Assembly: GCA_014529385.2 (NCBI GenBank)
Contig: CM043942.1
Coordinates: 63,521,184 to 63,585,183 of the forward strand
Source of the DNA: Adiantum capillus-veneris
Taxonomy: Eukaryota; Streptophyta; Polypodiopsida; Polypodiales; Pteridaceae
Reading direction: 5' to 3'
DNA length: 64,000 bases
The notes beneath the pieces were generated by a model that searched no databases, was not told where the DNA came from, and worked only from the letters and a program-made list of their open reading frames with translations. This document shows, piece after piece, positions 31,177 through 41,855 of this stretch. Made by a program: the position numbers and the translations under genes. Numbering within the stretch: the first letter of the stretch is position 1; each line of letters begins with the position of its first letter.

Positions 31177-32371
31177 TTTTTAATAAGTCTCCTCTCCTTA
31201 AGGCACTCATCCAAATTTTCAGTGTTCTCTTGCAACTCTTTGATGAGATTCAAATGCAGATATGTATTGTGTCTGTTCCCTCCATGCTTGCAAAACCATG
31301 TATATGCTTTTTGTACTGCATTGACAAAATCCGCTACCCATGCCTTGGGTTTATGAAATTTTTTTTGTGCAATGTCATGCTCTCAAATGTAAAACTGTTC
31401 TAATAATGTCAATGAGCAATGGCGGGCTTTATGGTCCTCATGACCGCATTGTGATGATGGTTTATTGCGACATTGCATCCATTTGTGGTCACTCTCGCCA
31501 CAAAAAATGCAAGGTCACTCCGATTTGTTCCTCATGCCCTCATTTTACATTCACGACATACTTAAAGTATGTAATACGCATGTTAAAATTGCCTAAAATC
31601 AGGCATTGCAGCAAAACGTTTCTAGGGCGTAAGGTTTTATAGCATGCTTCTTTGACCACGTTCATGCACACAACTTTATTTTTATTTTTCATTTCACGGG
31701 CTCCCTGACAAGAGCGTGGGGATTTCCTCTTATCAAGTTGAAAATTTAACAAATTTCCAAACTAGAAGGATATACTGGGTGATTATTGGCTGATGACACA
31801 AACTACATTGAGGTGAAATACTTGACCGATTTACTGCTCACAGAGAATACCGCCATTAAATGCTATTAGATGTGTGTTAATCAAGATATTAATATAGTTA
31901 CCTAGGTGGTTGTGCCTCTCAATACAGACCATTGTGGCATGCATTTGATTTCCTCCTAGCATCAAGGGCTTGGACTCTATTTTGCTTGCGTGAAATTATG
32001 AAGCCAGTGGTTCATGACGCAAGCGGCATGGGAACCACCTTGGGGCAATGGTCTTTGTCGACAGAGTGGTTGCGCCTCTTGGAAGCACAGTGACCCTCAG
32101 ACACTACCTTGTTCTGTGCAGTTGATACGATGCAGCGAGTTTTCTCCTTGTAACCGGCTGGCCTTATGCAGCACTCACACTACACGTAATTAGTCTCTCC
32201 TTTGGCCTACGAGCAGTGAAAACAAATTTTGCCTTTGCAAAAGCAAACTCGAAAACCATTTTGCAGTATCACAGGCTTGAACACGGCCCTTTATAGGGAT
32301 GCATTGACATTACTCCATGGTTGCACCATTGGGGCTTAACAAGAAGATTTTAGTCGGCACACCATAGGAGT
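31177..32371. other. Element G interior, unassigned
   Basis: Only short frames without motifs are present. Nothing resembles gag, pol or a structural RNA that I can identify. Confidence 0.4.
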
Positions 32372-32728
32372 GACATTAGGTGAAATTTGGACTCACAAAG
32401 GGGCCCTTTAAGGAGTTTGACTTTACCTCTCTCTACCAAAACGGGTGCATGGATAAATTTTTGCAAACAAACTCCAAAGTTGGTGGAGGTTTGACAGTCA
32501 GAAAATTAAGTGAATCAAAAAAAGAATCTTCTAAAATATGAGGAATCTCATGGCGTGCTATATATTAGTAGAAAGAGCTTGAAGAGGACATTCTAACTGT
32601 CAAACCTCCACCAACTTTGGAGTCTGTTTGCAAAAATTTATCCATGCACCTGCACCCGTTTTGGTAGAGAGAGGTAAAGTCAAACTGCTTAAAGAGCTCC
32701 TTTGTGAGTCCAAATTTCACCTAATGTG
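32372..32728. repeat. Long hairpin inside element G
   Basis: A left arm of about 132 bp (32372-32503) and a right arm of about 138 bp (32591-32728) are highly similar inverted copies around an 87 base spacer. Paired blocks include CATTAGGTGAAATTTGG with CCAAATTTCACCTAATG, and TGGTGGAGGTTTGACAG with CTGTCAAACCTCCACCA. A transcript would form a double-stranded stem of over 120 bp, a possible source of small RNAs. Confidence 0.85.
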
Positions 32729-33059
32729 ATTGCCTTCTTTGCAAGCGGCTGCAACACAACTCTCACAATGACAATAATAGTTACATAACTTTACTATGAA
32801 TGCATTACACACAACAGCGTGGTGTCACCCTAATGCTTCTACCTTCCAACTCATTGTCGACATGGGTTCAAGGCTTAATGGTACGCAGAGTAAGTCACAA
32901 AGTTCTTTTGGCCTGCACAAAATTGCGCTTCAAGAAAAGGACTTTCGAACTCGTGCCATGCCCATTGAAAGCTCTCAAACCTCCAAAGTAACCTCCCCAT
33001 CATCTCCTCCGCAGTTATCTAAACTCGTTCGCATCTCTACAAGAACTGGGATCGCCATG

Positions 33060-33332
33060 TGTTAGCCTCGTGGCCCATGCATAATCAAGAGAGAGAGAGA
33101 GAAGGCGGTGGTTAGAAAAAACAGTTAGAGAGAGGGCATGAGCAAGATGACGAGAGAGAGGAGATAGATAAACAAGAAATGCCACAATCTTTACTCATTC
33201 ATCTTGATGCTTAAGATTACAATGCATATTTATAGCTTTCCCATGCCCTTTGGTGCCTCTTCTTAGGCAACCCTTTAATTATCCTAGACCTTAGTGCTAG
33301 CCTAGGGAGTAGTGCACATTTATGGTTCAACA
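33060..33332. repeat. Element G right LTR
   Basis: TGTTAGCCTCGTGGCCC to GGTTCAACA, colinear with 29088-29357 apart from small indels in the (GA)n and scattered substitutions. Confidence 0.85.
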
Positions 33333-33681
33333 TGTGGCCGCCCTTGAGAAGACAAGTCCGCTTTTGAATTCGGCCACTGGCCATTGAATTCGGCCATCGG
33401 CCATCTGCCATTGACTACCGACCACCGGCCAACCGGCCAACCGACCGATCGTTTTTTGACCACTTTCGGCCTCCGTGTAGCCATAATATTTTGACGAAAA
33501 GGAATATTTCGATGAAGCCTCTTGAGACTGGCCATGAAAATTTTGGTTTCCAGTGAGTGATTTAGTTTTCTGCCGAGTGATTTTCTTCACGCACGATGGC
33601 TTCTCCTCATAATGGGGGCCTTACAAATGTGCGTTTTTAACACAAAAAACTACAAAGGGTAAATCAGGCTCCATACTTACA
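33333..33681 (-). repeat. Copia F 5' LTR, outer part
   Basis: It resumes the F LTR at TGTGGCCGCCCTTGAGAAG and ends CTCCATACTTACA, matching the solo LTR end CTCCATACTTAACA. Compared with that copy, about 100 bp around the insertion of G is missing, so the insertion was accompanied or followed by a deletion. Confidence 0.8.
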
Positions 33682-34430
33682 CGCCGCCCAAAATGTAGCC
33701 AATAATGGGAGCCAATGACTCCAATCCCTTGTACCTCGGTTGCTTGATGACAGTCGCCACCATGATGACGGGCACTTCTTTCTCAATACACGCAACTGCT
33801 TGTTGTGCAAGTAAATTAGCATCCTCATTTTGTTTCCTAGAAATATGATATCATTGCACCTCCTCAAATTGATTGAATAACCTACGGATGGCATGAAGTT
33901 TGGCCCTTCGTCTTTTATTTTTGCATGCCCAAATGCTTAAAGTCTGCTTCACAATTAGAAGTGCATCCCCCTTTACCATGAGACATTGTATACCTTGGCT
34001 GATGCACATCTTCAAAATATGAAGTAGTATGTTGTACTCTGCTTCATTGTTGCTAGTTGAACCTTGTAGATTGACCTTCTCTTTCATGACCACCTCTCCA
34101 CTTGGGGTGAGAAACACTAGCCCTCCCCCTTGCTTTTCCTGTGGCCTTCAGAAAGCTCCATCAAAGAACAAGGTAAAAGCATTAGGAATACTTTTTGGTT
34201 GTGGAAATAGTAGGGTCTTTACTTCAGGCACCTTTATCTCCTTCTCATGTACCCTATAAGTGATAATCCCTACCAATTGTGCACAAACACTATCTTCTAC
34301 CTTGAAAGAGTATTGGAACTCTTGTAACTCCATAATCCACTTTGAGATCATAGTACTAAGATTCATTTGAGATAACACCCAAGGGAACAAATTTTCTACA
34401 GTTTTGATAGCAAGTAGGATCTAAAATTTC
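33682..34430 (-). pseudogene. Element C additional (archaeal-type) RNase H
   Basis: Reading downward: AFTLFFDGAF (catalytic Asp strand), then VFLTPSGEVVMKEKVNLQGS, TSNNEAEYNILLHILKMCIS with the conserved NNEAEY, and LMVKGDALLIVKQ. After a stop the ISRKQNEDANLLA segment matches the C-terminal HVxRxxNxxAD-type helix. DGA, NNEAEY and GDA are the signatures of the additional RNase H that follows the normal one in Tat-clade elements. Several frameshifts make this a pseudogene. Confidence 0.8.
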
Positions 34431-35500
34431 TCACCGTAAACATGAGAGAAAGCATCATGAGTTCTGCCTCCAAGTAGCCTCTCTCCAAAGCATTCATGAC
34501 CCTACTAGCAAATTAGATGGGTCGCATCCCGATACTGTGGGGATCTTGTTGTACTAAAATTTCACCAATTGTTTTCTTTCCAACACTAGAGCTAACAAAG
34601 AATGTGTACTCCTAACAAGGAGGCATAAGTGTTGGTAGTTCTAACAGAATGACTTTGATGTTACAAAAATATTCTTCAAGCTCATCAGACCAAACAAACT
34701 AGACTTGTTGTGTCAATTTTTTGCAAGGGGTGAAGTAACGCCAAGGCTAAGTGAATGAAGCGTGACGTATACTTCACCTTTTGAATGAATGAGATGACCT
34801 CCAAGACTCTTGGGTGATGGTAACTCAATAAGATCCTTTGACTTTGAATGATTCACTCTTTGTAAGAAAATTTATGACTAAGCAAGATCATTTCATCCTC
34901 ACCTATGTGGCACTTGTCGAGGTTGAGTTGACCTCCCATGTCGTAGAGTTTATTCAAACCCTCTTCTACCTTTTGTAGATATAATGATTTTGAGCTATAA
35001 ATACAAAAATCATCAATAAAAACCCTAATGGACTTTCCAAAGAATGATTGAAACACCATGTTCATGAAGCGTTGGAAAGTTGCAAGAGCATTTTTCAGGC
35101 CAAATGGCATGACTTGGAAAGCATAACAACCCCAAGGAGTGATGAAGGTTGTTTTCAACTAATCCTCCAATGCGATAGCTATTTGAAAGTAACCTGAATA
35201 GCCATCACACACAGTGTACTTCTTGTGACCAACTACCTTATTTAGTATCTCATCAAAATGGGAGGGGAAAGTGATCTCTTTTTATTGCCTCATTTAATGG
35301 ACGGTAATCCACACACACCCTCCACTTGCCGTTCTTCTTAGAGTGACAACAACGGGAGAGACCCACTTTGAATTCTCCACTGGATAAATGAAACTTGCTA
35401 CTAGAATTTTTCTTACCTCCTTGAGTAAAGCCTACTCCTTGATGACTCCTAGCCTTTGTAGCTTTTGAGCCTTAGGTGTGGCTTTTCGCTTTAGCTCGAC
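34431..35500 (-). pseudogene. Element C RT and RNase H
   Basis: The clearest part is at 35158-34853: TTFITPWGCYAFQVMPFGLK, ALATFQRFMNMVFQ, RVFIDDFCIYS with FIDD at the catalytic site. Upstream pieces near 35160-35400 correspond to the VYKIPFG-like fingers in broken frames. RNase H pieces between 34400 and 34800 are heavily decayed. Confidence 0.75.
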
Positions 35501-35503
35501 ATT

Positions 35504-36277
35504 CTATTGAACATCATCTACTCCACACACAACGGTGTAGTCTTTAGCAAAAATCCTAGGAAATTTCCTTAACACACCTTTGAACTCCTCTCTTTTATCC
35601 TTTGTAAGTGTTGTAGACAACATACTTTCTAACATTCCTTCATCTTCCACATTTTGGTTCTCTTGGAAACCTATCTTCTCCAAACCTTGACAAGAGGTCT
35701 TATGGTTGTTTGGATTAAATCTCACCCCCATGACTTCAATGGAAGACTACTCTTCCGTAGTGCTACCGCTACCTTCTTCTTCTAAAGTGCTATCAATCCA
35801 CTCTTCCTCCATCTCACTTTGAGATGATTCTTCATAGATCTCCTCTTGACATTGCTCCTTCATGTCAAAGATAACCTTCTTATGATTGTCATTCTTGCAA
35901 ATCAACTTTCCACTTCCCCAATCTTGCAAAGCTCGCATTTTCATTAGCCATGGTCTTCCTAGGATAAATGGATAGCCACTTCCCTTGGTTGACATAACAT
36001 AAAAATCCACCGCCTTCTTAATGCCAATGGCCTCCACAAAGACATTTTTACAAATGCTTACGCACATAGCCTTGCTATTGTTTTCCATTTTCACTTTGAA
36101 TTCAGGTGTCTCATGGATGTGCATGCCTAGTCTTTGTATGAGTCCCCTTATCATGATACAAATTTGTGCACCCCCATCCACTAGACCTTTCCTAACCAAT
36201 ATTCCTTTGATGTAACAATCTAGCACAGGTGTAATATCCTCATTCATTTCAGCTTGTGCAATTTTTACAACAGGCAC
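35504..36277 (-). pseudogene. Element C protease and hinge
   Basis: The frame at 36277-35747 has VRKGLVDGGAQICIMIRGLI as its active site (DGGA type) and GYPFILGRPWLMKMRALQDW at its end, then an acidic Glu/Ser tail. The next frame (35731-35504), NVEDEGMLESMLSTTLTKDK then FPRIFAKDY, is the usual hinge before RT in this lineage. A stop separates the two. Confidence 0.8.
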
Positions 36278-36292
36278 ACTCTCTTTTACCTT

Positions 36293-37640
36293 TCACCTAG
36301 TGCTAACTGCCTTCGTTAAATCCCTCCTAATTTGTGGACATAATGCAAGAAACTGAGGCCATGAGATATCAAGACCCTTACCTCTCATGTCTTCCAACAA
36401 GTTGTATGGAGCCATATTATGTCCAAGGGGGAAGTCTTGGAGGTTGATACGACGTCGAGTCCGCTTGGCTTCCTTGGTCTCCCTCACCTTCTTTTTGCAT
36501 CCATGGTCGCTTTGTGACGTGACTGCTTCTTTTTCCTTACCTTTTCCACGGCCATGCTTAATGATGTTTTCTTCCATGTCCACCTCATTTGAATTTGTCA
36601 CCTCTACCACATGCACATTTGGATCTGGAAAAGGTGGAACTGCTTCCACTCCTCGTGGAGGTGGTCTTGCTCCATTTGGACTTTGTAAAAGCCATGGTTG
36701 TTGACTAGTTCCTTCACCTGCATTCATCATTGGGTAATTCAAGTTAGGTCTCCTTGGCTCCCCACGGGGCCAAGAACAATTATACATCCCATGTTGAGAC
36801 TCTTTGCAATTCCAACATTGCAAAAGTCGGCTAGGTCGTGGCTCTCGCTCTTTTGCTTTCTTTGTTTGTCCCTTGGGACCTACAACTTGTGCAAGGTGAA
36901 CTGACAAGTTGCTTAAGGATTCATTTAAATTTTCAATTACCTCCGTTGTTGCCTCAAGAATCTCTCTAGATGTTGATGCTTGCAATTTTCCCTTAGATCT
37001 AGGACCCTCGATTGGAACCTCTCCTCTTAAACACTTGAGTTTCCTATACTTCTCAACAACCCTAGTTTCAGCTGCATCAAAGGTAGAAGGTACACCCACC
37101 TCAACTTTTATCTTGAGTGTGGGAAAGAGACCGACTATGAACCTCTCCTTCTTTAGGAACTCTCCACCATCACCAGGGCTAGCAACATTTCTCACCCATA
37201 TAGTCCAAAGACGTAAAAACTCTTGTTTATACATGTAGTAGTCATCTAAGTCTTTTTGCTTGTGAGAAACGATGTCTTGCCATAGATTTTGAGTGTTTTG
37301 GCGGTCAAAGAAGTATCACTTGAAATGATCAATGACTTCGTTATAGTTTCCCTTAACCTTCTGAGATAGAGAGTCAAACCAAATGCTAGCATCCTTCCTC
37401 AGAACTACCTAAACATTTCTAAGCGTTCCTCTTTACTATCACTCATTTTATGCGGCAAGCCATTTCAAAATTTACTAGAAATAGCTCGGCATCCTCGGCA
37501 GGCTCTCCAAAAAAGAGAGGATATCCTATCATTTGGCGTTGGGCCTTTATTGAATCAATTTCAAAGTGACAACATGCTTTTTCCTTTCTTAGAAAATTTA
37601 CACAATTATGTTTTCTAAACTGCAATCTATTCTACAACAA
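36293..37640 (-). pseudogene. Element C gag
   Basis: The 313-codon frame (37234-36293) contains a capsid C-terminal part (EFLKKERFIVGLFPTLKIKV), a Gln/Lys linker and one zinc knuckle CWNCKESQHGMYNC, followed by a Pro-rich and then basic region (KKKVRETKEAKRTRRR). The N-terminal capsid frame at 37625-37443 reads YPLFFGEPAEDAELFLVNF. A frameshift region at about 37240-37440 joins the two. Confidence 0.8.
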
Positions 37641-38136
37641 AGTAAAAATATGCACATCAAATGATCTATGATAGTCAACAAGAGGCAGGATGACATGGTT
37701 TGGTGACGCTAGAATTTCTCCTACTCTTTGAGCACCAAACATGAACACCATACGCTACTGAAAATGGATTTTTCTACTATTTGCAATATTTATTCTAATG
37801 TGTGGAGTGAAATGAAAAGGAAAAACATCTATTCTTGGGCATTATCCATGGCCTATATATGTCCTAATGCTTTAAATAACACAGAAATATAGACGTCTAA
37901 GCTAATATCATACTAATGAGAGGCAAATTAAAAGGATTGATTGAAGCATTTATCTCGACCAACCTAAGAGGACCTAAAATCCTATGAATTACACGTTAAC
38001 ATTGCAACTTAATAGTAGGAATTATGTGTATCTTTTGCCTTGCAATGGAAATGAAAGGACTATATAAACTTTCCTAATTCATGCAAACTACTTGACTATT
38101 CTAAGGTTGAACCTACACAAAAACATACACAAGCCC

Positions 38137-38154
38137 TCCTCAGTTGGGGCACCA
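38137..38154 (-). promoter_or_regulatory. Element C primer binding site
   Basis: Minus strand TGGTGCCCCAACTGAGGA, four bases inside the LTR. It is nearly the same as the site of element D. I could not assign the tRNA with certainty. Confidence 0.6.
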
Positions 38155-38158
38155 AAAT

Positions 38159-39218
38159 TGAGACGGTTCGGGGCGGGTAACAAAAGAGGCGACCTCTGAA
38201 TAGCCCTCAAGGCTCTCGTGTTGCTCAATTGGGACTGGGGCAACCACAAACAAGAGAAACCCACAAAAAACCCACATCCAACAACAAGTGAAGGGGCACC
38301 ACCTAGTTAGAGAGCGAACTAGGACGCCGAAGAGGAGAATCCCTGAGCAATACAAGCAAGAAGGGAGGGTACAATAACACTAATATCAATGCTACAAATA
38401 CACACACCAAACATCTAGAGAGAGAGAGAGAGTGAGAGAGAGAGAGAGAGAGAGAGATTTGTACAAAAATTAAGCTTCAATTTAAATGATTGACGTGGAT
38501 GTACAAAGAATCTGGAGGAGAGTCAAGAGACGCAACTAAGTTTGATGATGTTGCGATCTACACATTATCTTAGGGTTATGGGAATCCTCTCACCATACAA
38601 CCCTCTTATAATGTAATTCCAAGCAACAAAACAAACACAAGAGCTCTTGAGCCACATACAAGCAAATACTACACAAGAATCTCAAAATGAAAATGTGTCA
38701 CCTTAAACCAAACGAGAGGAGGTTGCCAAGCATGAATTGGAGAAACTCAAGAGAGTTTTGAACTGCGGTTGCACCCAACTTACTGATTTAATTGATGTGC
38801 AAGAGTAGGTACAACTTTGATTGGAAGTTATGAATTACTCACTCCCTTACAATGCTCCAACTAACTCAAAGAAGCTTTCCTATACACACAAGTGATGGTG
38901 TATAGAGAGCTCACTCTCTCTCCCTACAACTAAGATGGAGAATGGTACACTCAAAGTAGTGGGCAATAGTGTGGACATGGATTTTACACAGAGGAATGGG
39001 CTCTATTTATAGGTTTTTAGGAGCCTTGATTAGGATTAGACCTAATCAATTTTATTGTGAATACAAAAGATTAAGAAATACTTTTATTGTCACATGGTTG
39101 TGGGCTCAAGGGGAAGAATTACTGAGAGTAAAAGGAGAGAGAGGTGAGTAACTTGGAGGTGCATACTCTAGTAGATAGTAGAGTGTGCAATCTACAAGAA
39201 GGGTTTGTCATTCATGCA
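38159..39218 (-). repeat. Element C 5' LTR
   Basis: The inner end TGAGACGGTTCGGGG lies next to the primer site. The outer end is put at 39218 (..TTCATGCA) because sequence of the D LTR begins directly after it. It contains an (AG)n tract at about 38417-38457. Only one LTR copy is in the window, so the outer limit is inferred. Confidence 0.6.
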
Positions 39219-40148
39219 AGTTGCGGCCTCTGTGTCACAATGTCACTCTCGGCCTTGTGTCCGACGCCCTCCAACCCTGATCGTGGGTTGGACCCCTCCT
39301 CTTATGCAACCCGAGCCGCTCCCTTCTCTCTTGACTCCTGTTATTGTTGTAGCTGAGCTCCTCCTCTCTCTCACTAGTACTAGCTGGGTTTCAACCTGCC
39401 CTCGGGTCCTCTATGGTCGCCGTCCCCCAGTCCTTGACTACCACCCCCTCCTGTATCGTGAGGCCCCCACCTCGTGGACTCCTCGGTGATGACCTAACTT
39501 CCCTGCTTGCTAGGGTCCCTCCATGCAGCTCGCGACATCCACCTTCTGGTCCCTTTGCATAATGCAGTCCAATCCTCTTTCTCCAGCCTCTTCATTCTTG
39601 ATGGCGGCCTCCTCTCTTGCCTTATGCAGCCCTCGCCACCAGATGGCACCTTGCCTCTCGCATGCTTGGCAGATGTCTGCCCTTTTCCATGCCCGGCCTC
39701 CTTTCTTGCTATCTGCAATGGCGTCATTCTGCATGAAGCACCCTTTTTTTTTTCCAAGTTAAAGCTTTAAAAAGCTTTGGGTTTGGCCCCCTTTCACACG
39801 CCACCAACTGCCGATGCAATAAAGGTCCATAAAAATCATCTTTAGTGTGGATAATCCCATGGCGGTGCAAATGGGTCACAGTCAATCCCGCATCACTCTG
39901 AGAAGATTGGAATTGCTACAAGTGTTGGAAACCTTCAAACTGCATCCGATTGAGCCACTGCTAATCATTGGGCTTCATGCATCCAGAGAGCTTCGAAATC
40001 GCCAAGATCCACATTTGACATACACTGCCCGATAATGTCGGCCACAACTGGCATCAAGCAGATGTACAAGTATTGTCCTACCCACCTGTCATCGTCCATG
40101 TACATGCTTCAGGCTTTCTCCCTGGGTCGACAGTGTTTGCTTGTACCA
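39219..40148 (-). repeat. Element D 3' LTR (truncated)
   Basis: It starts TGGTACAAGC on the minus strand at 40148. It is colinear with 50951-50827 plus 43795-42985, including the ACATACACTGCC stretch that is interrupted by E in the other copy. It is cut at about 39219 where C begins. Confidence 0.8.
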
Positions 40149-40150
40149 TC

Positions 40151-40166
40151 ATTGCCCACCCCCCTA
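40151..40166 (-). promoter_or_regulatory. Element D polypurine tract
   Basis: Minus strand TAGGGGGGTGGGCAAT just before the LTR start TGGTACA. Confidence 0.75.
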
Positions 40167-40231
40167 GTTGAGCCATGCTCAACCACTGTCTTATTTAAAT
40201 AAGACATGATTGCATAATAAAAAAATGACAC

Positions 40232-41031
40232 TTAGTATGTACATAAGCAGTAGTTAGATAGAGAGAGAGATTTTATCAGCTGTAGAATCCCCCGGATCAA
40301 ATGGAAAGTCATAGGCTCTCCCAATTGTGATGCAAACTCTACTAGGATCAAATACATGGCATTGAACACAGCCATCTCTGTACTACATTCATAATCAACC
40401 ATTTTTTTGCCCCTGTAAACCCAAAAACAAGCCTCTCGTGCAGCTTGGCATAGCACCGATCTTCAACAACCTGTATCCATACGTCGGCTTCATACACAAA
40501 ATAAGCTTGTGAACCAACCTGTGAAGCATCTGCACCATACATCATTATCCTCTCACCTGCTCGAGAGTCCTCTATAGCATAATCTTCTCTCAAAACACTT
40601 TGCAATCCGTACACAATTGCTTGCAAAGCAACCTTCAACAACATGACCATCAACAACATGGCACAAAACTCTGGCAAACTGTCTTTCAATGGTGATTCTT
40701 CTTGGAGAGCAAAGCCTACCTGCTTCTCAAGCATGCCTTCTGTTGTAGGTCCTTCAAATGGCATACACTCCATACCTGACTCACCGTGCCAATCTTTGTC
40801 CACCATAGCCTTTGATGCTACTTCTTCAACCACTTCATGCGAGAGCAAATCGGATTGCTCACCCATTGTTGCTTGAACACTAATCTGCTCTTTAAGGACT
40901 TCTTCTACGACCATATCATCTGCTAAGAGAGAAAGAAAGCCATGATCTATTACCTCATTCTTTGGTATGTTGACATCGTCCACACCTTCTGGATTCAACA
41001 CAATCGAAAGGGCAAGGTTGCCCAACCCCAT
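40232..41031 (-). CDS. Unidentified frame after element D gag
   Basis: A 227-codon open frame (41031-40348), rich in Glu, Val and Met, with pieces such as LLADDMVVEEVLKEQISVQA and YGADASQVGSQAYFVYEAD. A following frame (40456-40232) reads TEMAVFNAMYLILVEFASQL. A distant RNase H fold (D/E pattern with STEMA, LxxAxxLG) is conceivable but unsupported. It occupies the place where pol would be. Confidence 0.4.
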
Positions 41032-41810
41032 GTCTAGCTTCTTTCTGCACAGCTTCGACCATCACTTTGCGAACATCTTCAAACTTGTCCTGTGAGTTCT
41101 GATCCATAACTTCATTTGATTCTTCATGCATACACACTTCAACCAAGACCACATCCTTGCTAACCAGGCAAATTGAAACGAATGTCCAGATTGGCTTACC
41201 AATGGCAAAGCAGCTTGAACTTTCTTTTGGCACATGATGAAGCTCCGTTGTTGAGCTATACCCATAAACTACAAGCTTCAACAAGCCCATCTCCAGCTTC
41301 CTCTTTGCTTTCCTGCTCTTTATCTTTGCTAAGGAAAACATTTTTGCATAGTCCTCTGCACCACCACACTCGACCTTCTCCTTGATTCATGGATGCAAGT
41401 AGGCTAGAAACTGCTCTCGCTTGAAATGATCTCCATTTTGCACACATGTAACAACAGCTAGCCTCTTCCAAATAGACTCAAATTCATCCAAAAACAAAGC
41501 AAAATATTTCCTTACATCCTGCTTTAGCTTGCTCAATTGTTCACCCAAGTCCGATAGAGAAACCCGCATTTGAAAAGCTTCAACAAACCGCTTGCGAATC
41601 TCACTCTACGAGTGCCGATCTACAACCTTCAATCCTTCAAACCAGCCTTTGGCTTGTCCTTGTGGAACCAATGGTAGTGCCTTCAATTTGGCTTTATCTC
41701 CACAAATTCTCCTATGCAATAGGTATAGCTTTAGATTGGAAAACCAATCTGTAGCCTCTTCTTCTCCAGCAAGCACCAATTCAATATCAGGCATCATCTT
41801 CAGGCTTTAA
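40955..41810 (-). pseudogene. Element D gag
   Basis: Consecutive frames give a Ty3/gypsy capsid: EEEATDWFSNLKLYLLHRRI, GQAKGWFEGLKVVDRHS, SLSDLGEQLSKLKQDVRKYF, FLDEFESIWKRLAVV and FKREQFLAYLHP. KVECGGAEDYAKMFSLAK follows, the usual end of this capsid type. Stops at about 41605 and 41390 break it. A zinc knuckle is not evident. Confidence 0.75.
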
Positions 41811-41836
41811 ATCTTCACCAAGGATCAATCAGTAGA

Positions 41837-41854
41837 TCCTTAGTGGGGGCACCA
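41837..41854 (-). promoter_or_regulatory. Element D primer binding site
   Basis: Minus strand TGGTGCCCCCACTAAGGA one base inside the LTR end CATCA. It differs from the site of element C at two positions, implying the same primer tRNA. Confidence 0.65.
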
Positions 41855-41855
41855 C

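Larger units (their letters stand above)
29088..33332. mobile_element. Element G: LTR-flanked element without its own gag or pol
   Basis: It is bounded by direct repeats of 270 and 273 bp that begin TGTTAGCC and end TTCAACA, inserted in the 5' LTR of F. The 3.7 kb interior contains no LTR-retrotransposon protein, only a CACTA transposase fragment, an unidentified acidic frame and a long hairpin. It fits a large non-autonomous retrotransposon derivative. I could not identify a convincing primer site or polypurine tract, so orientation is open. Flanks TGTAG and TGTGG resemble a target duplication with one mismatch but map to different places of the host LTR. Confidence 0.7.
14583..33681 (-). 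mobile_element. Ty1/copia element F, split by elements B and G
   Basis: Read on the minus strand: 5' LTR (33681-33333 and 29087-28766), initiator-Met primer site, gag (28690-28184), interruption by B, rest of gag, protease, integrase, RT, RNase H (18372 to about 15350), polypurine tract and 3' LTR (15179-14583). The order PR-IN-RT-RH is that of copia. Without its insertions F is about 5 kb. All its genes carry stops or frameshifts. No matching target duplication is seen, because the left LTR lacks its terminal part and the right side joins element C. Confidence 0.85.
33682..39218 (-). mobile_element. Ty3/gypsy element C with additional RNase H (Tat-like)
   Basis: Minus-strand order: 5' LTR (39218-38159), primer site, gag, protease, RT, RNase H, and a second RNase H of the archaeal-like type seen in Tat/Ogre/Retand elements. 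It then stops at 33682 against copia F, so integrase and the 3' LTR are missing. Its primer site resembles that of element D. Confidence 0.75.

Noticed and set aside
29083-33337. TGTAG/TGTGG as target duplication of G
   Set aside because: One mismatch, and the two flanks align to different positions of the host LTR, so it is not secure evidence.
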